Shown: positions 32,964-35,523 of the stretch, piece after piece
Layout of the letters: each line of letters starts with the position of its first letter
How positions within the stretch are numbered: position 1 is the first letter of the stretch
Assembly (NCBI GenBank): GCA_937981995.1
Contig: CALJNC010000042.1
Coordinates: forward strand, 1-35,523
DNA from: an uncultured Chitinophagaceae bacterium
Lineage (GTDB): Bacteria > Bacteroidota > Bacteroidia > Chitinophagales > Chitinophagaceae
DNA: 35,523 nt
Reading direction: 5' to 3'
Position numbers and translations under genes: made by a program
Notes under the pieces: model-generated
What the model was told of the DNA's origin: nothing
The model's database searches: none
Seen by the model: the letters and a program-made list of their open reading frames with translations, nothing else

Positions 32964-33482
32964 ATGACATTGCCTACCAAATCGAAGAAGTACATAGGAC
33001 TTGTTTTGATTTGCCTTGCTAGTTGCGCATTGGTTTATATATTTTATAGGCCAGAAGCTTCTCTCATAAATATTTTTCTAAATTTATTTATGCCGGATTC
33101 ATTTTTAGTTTTTAAAGAATCTGTTAGAAATTTAATTCCACTCAATGAAACAATTATCTATTCCTTACCGGGCGGTCTTTGGGTATTTAGTGCCACTATT
33201 GTATCAAGAAATTTAGGACTAAAAGTTGCCGAACGATTTATTAATTTGGAATGGCTGCCTATGACTTTTGCTTTGTGGTTAGAAGCCTTACAGTATTTTT
33301 CATTAATCAAAGGACGTTTTGATATGGTAGATATTTTGCTCGTATTAGTTTGTGGCTTAGGGGCTAAATTTTTATTCGCAAGACATGAAAATAGAATAAC
33401 ATCTTTTAGTTGGCAAAGTCAACAGAGTGTTGCGTTTGCACTCGTTTTTTTATGTGTATTTATGGCACATGTTTTTGAGTAG
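32964..33482 (+). CDS. VanZ-like small membrane protein
   Basis: The 172-residue protein has about four or five hydrophobic helices. The segment ALWLEALQYFSLIKGRFDMV followed by DILLVLVCG resembles the VanZ pattern 'iE..Q…..GR..d..Dil.N..G'. The VanZ family has no general defined reaction; one member gives low-level teicoplanin resistance. The match is partial, so it is offered as VanZ-like only. It starts 4 bases after the FKBP gene and overlaps the convergent FAD oxidoreductase gene by 23 bases at its 3' end. Confidence 0.6.
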   Translation: MTLPTKSKKYIGLVLICLASCALVYIFYRPEASLINIFLNLFMPDSFLVFKESVRNLIPLNETIIYSLPGGLWVFSATIVSRNLGLKVAERFINLEWLPMTFALWLEALQYFSLIKGRFDMVDILLVLVCGLGAKFLFARHENRITSFSWQSQQSVAFALVFLCVFMAHVFE

Positions 33483-35040
33483 CATCCGCTACTCGTTCAC
33501 CATCAATTGCCGCACTAATAATACCACCTGCATATCCTGCACCTTCTGCGCAAGGGTATAATCCTTTAACTTGAATATGTTCTAACGTTATTTTGTCTCT
33601 AGGAATTCTTAGTGGCGATGATGTTCTACTTTCTGTGGCTACCACAATAGCATCGGGGTGAATGTAATTTTTTACTCTACGTGAAAATTGTTTAATGCCT
33701 TTTTGAATAGAGTTATATATAAAAGAGGGGAGTACTTCTTTCATGTTTGATGGAAGGACTCCTGGTAAATAAGAATGTTCGCCTATCGATTGAGACGTTT
33801 TATTATCAATTAAATCAGAAACCTTTTGTGTAGGGGCTACGAATTTTCCTCCACCAACTTCAAATGCTTTTTGTTCTATACTTTCTTGAAAATGCATGCC
33901 AGCAAGTATTCCTTCTTTTTGAAACATACCAAAATCTTCTTGACCCACTTTTACAACTAAGCCACTATTTGCATAAGGGTTATTCCGTTTAGAAGGACTC
34001 CAACCGTTTACAACGAGTGATTTATTTTCGGTAGAAGCAGGAGCGATAATTCCACCAGGACACATACAAAATGAGAATACACCACGACCATTTACTTGCT
34101 CTACTAAGGAGTAAGCAGCAGGTGGCAAAGCACCGTCCTGGTTGACTTCTATGGCACGAGCATACTTTTTTCCGTATTGAATTTCATTGATTAAATCTTG
34201 CGGGTGTTCAATGCGAACACCTATGGCAAAATCTTTTTCTTCAAGTTGAATTCCTTTTTTATGAAGCAACAAATAAATATCCTTAGCGGAATGTCCCGTA
34301 GCTAAAACTACATTTTTACAATCAACCTTAGAAGCATTATTTATTTCAAAACCGGTAATGGAATTCTCTTTTAGGTAAAGATCCGTGAGTTTATGCTCAA
34401 AATGGATCTCACCACCACAAGCAATAATATGCTCGCGAATGTTCTCAATAATTTTGGGCAGTTTATTGGTTCCAATATGCGGGTGGGCTACATATCCTAT
34501 TTTTTCATCTGCTCCAAAGTGAATAAATATTTGTAGCATTTTTTGTACGCTACCTCTTTTCTTAGAGCGTGTATATAATTTGCCATCACTATAAGTGCCT
34601 GCACCTCCTTCTCCAAAGCAGTAATTACTTTCTTCGTTGAGGATGCCTTCTTTATTTAGTGCTGCCAAATCTCTACGGCGGTCACGTACTTTTTTACCTC
34701 TTTCAAAAACAATGGGTTTAATACCCAACTCTAAACAACGTAATGCACAGAATAAACCTGCTGGTCCTGCGCCAATGATATGTAAGGACTCTGTAGCATT
34801 ATGAACATGCTTATAGTTTAATTCATGTGTTGAATCATTATCACTTGCCTCATTCACAAAAGCTTTAAGCTTGAGTTGATAATGAATTGGTTTCCTTCGA
34901 GCATCAAGTGATAGTTTGATTTTCGTAATTCGTAATTCGTCATCATTTTTAATTCGTAATTGAATCTTCGTTTTTCGAATGATGGCTTGTTCATTCTCTA
35001 TCTCGCTTGGCGCAAGTCTTATAGTAATTTCTTTTTGCAT
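33460..35040 (-). CDS. FAD-dependent oxidoreductase, COG2509 type
   Basis: The 526-residue protein has an N-terminal ~90-residue domain typical of the group (…KIKLSLDARRKPIHYQLKLK). The dinucleotide-binding motif is IIGAGPAGLFCALRCLELG, followed by FERGKKVRDRRRD. VLATGHSAKDIY is the second FAD contact, and the C-terminal PCAEGAGYAGGIISAAIDG closes the FAD site. The family is widespread and conserved, but its substrate is unknown; it is often annotated only as an FAD-dependent dehydrogenase. It is cytoplasmic. The N-terminal coding part contains a run of AATTCGT-like repeats (34922-34966) without breaking the frame. Confidence 0.85.
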   Translation of the reverse strand: MQKEITIRLAPSEIENEQAIIRKTKIQLRIKNDDELRITKIKLSLDARRKPIHYQLKLKAFVNEASDNDSTHELNYKHVHNATESLHIIGAGPAGLFCALRCLELGIKPIVFERGKKVRDRRRDLAALNKEGILNEESNYCFGEGGAGTYSDGKLYTRSKKRGSVQKMLQIFIHFGADEKIGYVAHPHIGTNKLPKIIENIREHIIACGGEIHFEHKLTDLYLKENSITGFEINNASKVDCKNVVLATGHSAKDIYLLLHKKGIQLEEKDFAIGVRIEHPQDLINEIQYGKKYARAIEVNQDGALPPAAYSLVEQVNGRGVFSFCMCPGGIIAPASTENKSLVVNGWSPSKRNNPYANSGLVVKVGQEDFGMFQKEGILAGMHFQESIEQKAFEVGGGKFVAPTQKVSDLIDNKTSQSIGEHSYLPGVLPSNMKEVLPSFIYNSIQKGIKQFSRRVKNYIHPDAIVVATESRTSSPLRIPRDKITLEHIQVKGLYPCAEGAGYAGGIISAAIDGERVADATQKHVP

Positions 35041-35164
35041 AGTGTTAGGTTTTTATCCTAAAGTGCTTTTACGAAGATAGTTTTTATTTGATAGGGATAT
35101 GAGCAACCAAACCACAAAATGCTTGCCTATAATCTCTATGCCAATTTCTTCGTAAATTGCAGTT
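35041..35164. promoter_or_regulatory. Divergent promoter region
   Basis: This gap lies between the divergent starts of the FAD oxidoreductase and the secreted protein. On the minus strand, TATCTTCG (35079-35072) is one base off the -7 consensus, 31 bases before the ATG. On the plus strand, TTG at 35123-35125 and a weaker TTTCTTCG at 35145-35152 are 19 bases apart. Both assignments are tentative. Confidence 0.35.
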
Positions 35165-35523
35165 ATGAACCATTTCTACAGATTTTCAATTCTTTGTTCT
35201 TTTATAGTTTTTTCCTTTTCTGCAAATGCGCAAATAAATAGACCTATTGGAATCAATTTATCTGGTGTACAAGACTGGAGCGAAGAGTTTGTATTTGTAG
35301 ACGTTATGAAGCAAGCGCGACAATGGGTAACACATGACACTGCAGGAGGATCGGCTTGGTCCAGTAATTTGGCAGTGCCTATGGGTACCAATGGTTATCC
35401 AACACAAGTGCCTTTTACAGTGGGCACTAGTGCGCCGCAGCAGGTGCGCACCTTGTTTTATGCTGGCGAATTAAATGGTTTATATCCTGCAGGCATGTAT
35501 CGTTTGCAAGCATCGGGCAGTGG
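35165..35523 (+). CDS. Secreted protein, 5' end only (partial)
   Basis: The reading frame opens with ATG 35165 and runs off the window after 119 codons. A Sec signal peptide ends near SFSANAQ (residue ~23). The mature part begins INRPIGINLSGVQDWSEEFV, a start seen in large secreted Bacteroidota proteins resembling glycoside hydrolases or surface adhesins that end with a type IX secretion domain. That C-terminal part is not visible, so function is left open. Confidence 0.7.
   Translation, partial: MNHFYRFSILCSFIVFSFSANAQINRPIGINLSGVQDWSEEFVFVDVMKQARQWVTHDTAGGSAWSSNLAVPMGTNGYPTQVPFTVGTSAPQQVRTLFYAGELNGLYPAGMYRLQASGS

Noticed and set aside
34920-34970. AATTCGT repeats, similar to intergenic repeats common in Bacteroidota, suggesting an inserted element
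   Set aside because: They lie within the N-terminal coding part of the COG2509 gene, the frame is intact and the protein region fits the family without an insertion.
1-35523. CRISPR arrays, tRNA or rRNA genes, phage genes and transposases
   Set aside because: None was recognised when reading both strands; no regularly spaced direct repeats were seen.

Overview
The window looks like a chromosomal segment of a Bacteroidota bacterium, most likely a member or relative of the Flavobacteriales. The grounds are: low GC, start-proximal promoters of the TTG-N19-23-TAnnTTTG type, many short lipoproteins with an SC or GC lipobox, an alternative complex III (ACIII) operon joined to a caa3/aa3-type oxidase, a b558-type sdhC-sdhA-sdhB operon, and COG2509, Omp28 and four-helix-bundle (IVP) proteins. 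No rRNA, tRNA, CRISPR array, transposase or phage gene was seen.

Layout. 1-1390: the 3' end of one Omp28-like gene and a complete Omp28-like lipoprotein gene, each followed by a terminator with the same 13-bp stem. 1420-2917: divergent tpx (thiol peroxidase) and a CaCA-type cation antiporter. 3047-17430: one long respiratory operon with a clear promoter and a clear terminator: actABCDEF, coxB, coxA, ctaB, two subunit III genes and a subunit IV gene. ACIII would oxidise menaquinol and pass electrons through its c-type hemes to the CuA centre of the oxidase encoded directly downstream. 17537-22928: pheS, an NAD-dependent epimerase-like protein, a small exported intradiol dioxygenase, a glycerophosphodiesterase-like protein and an LtaS-like phosphoglycerol transferase/sulfatase. 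22919-26302: an unknown secreted protein, an AraC regulator paired with an AhpD-like protein, and a lipoprotein with two internal repeats. 26376-31440: the sdhCAB operon on the minus strand, altered at two places. 31517-33482: a solitary paaA, an FKBP lipoprotein and a VanZ-like membrane protein. 33460-35523: a COG2509 FAD oxidoreductase and the 5' end of a secreted protein gene.

The most interesting structure is in the sdh operon. First, a 437-bp segment carrying a four-helix-bundle (23S rRNA intervening-sequence-type) gene sits between sdhA and sdhB. It is bounded by imperfect inverted repeats and by a 7-bp direct repeat (AATATTT). Removing it in silico leaves sdhA and sdhB 5 nt apart, so it looks like a small mobile element that landed in an operon junction. 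Second, about 1.1 kb downstream of the sdhB stop lies a decayed second copy of the last ~25 codons of sdhB. It shares an exact 18-bp core with the intact gene, and two unknown small lipoprotein genes lie between the copies. This is the footprint expected when DNA inserts at the 3' end of a gene and regenerates that end.

Other points of note are His/Asp/Glu-rich tails on several ACIII/oxidase subunits, an extra monoheme cytochrome domain on ActA, a paaA without paaBCDE, and a -7 promoter box almost touching the pheS start codon.
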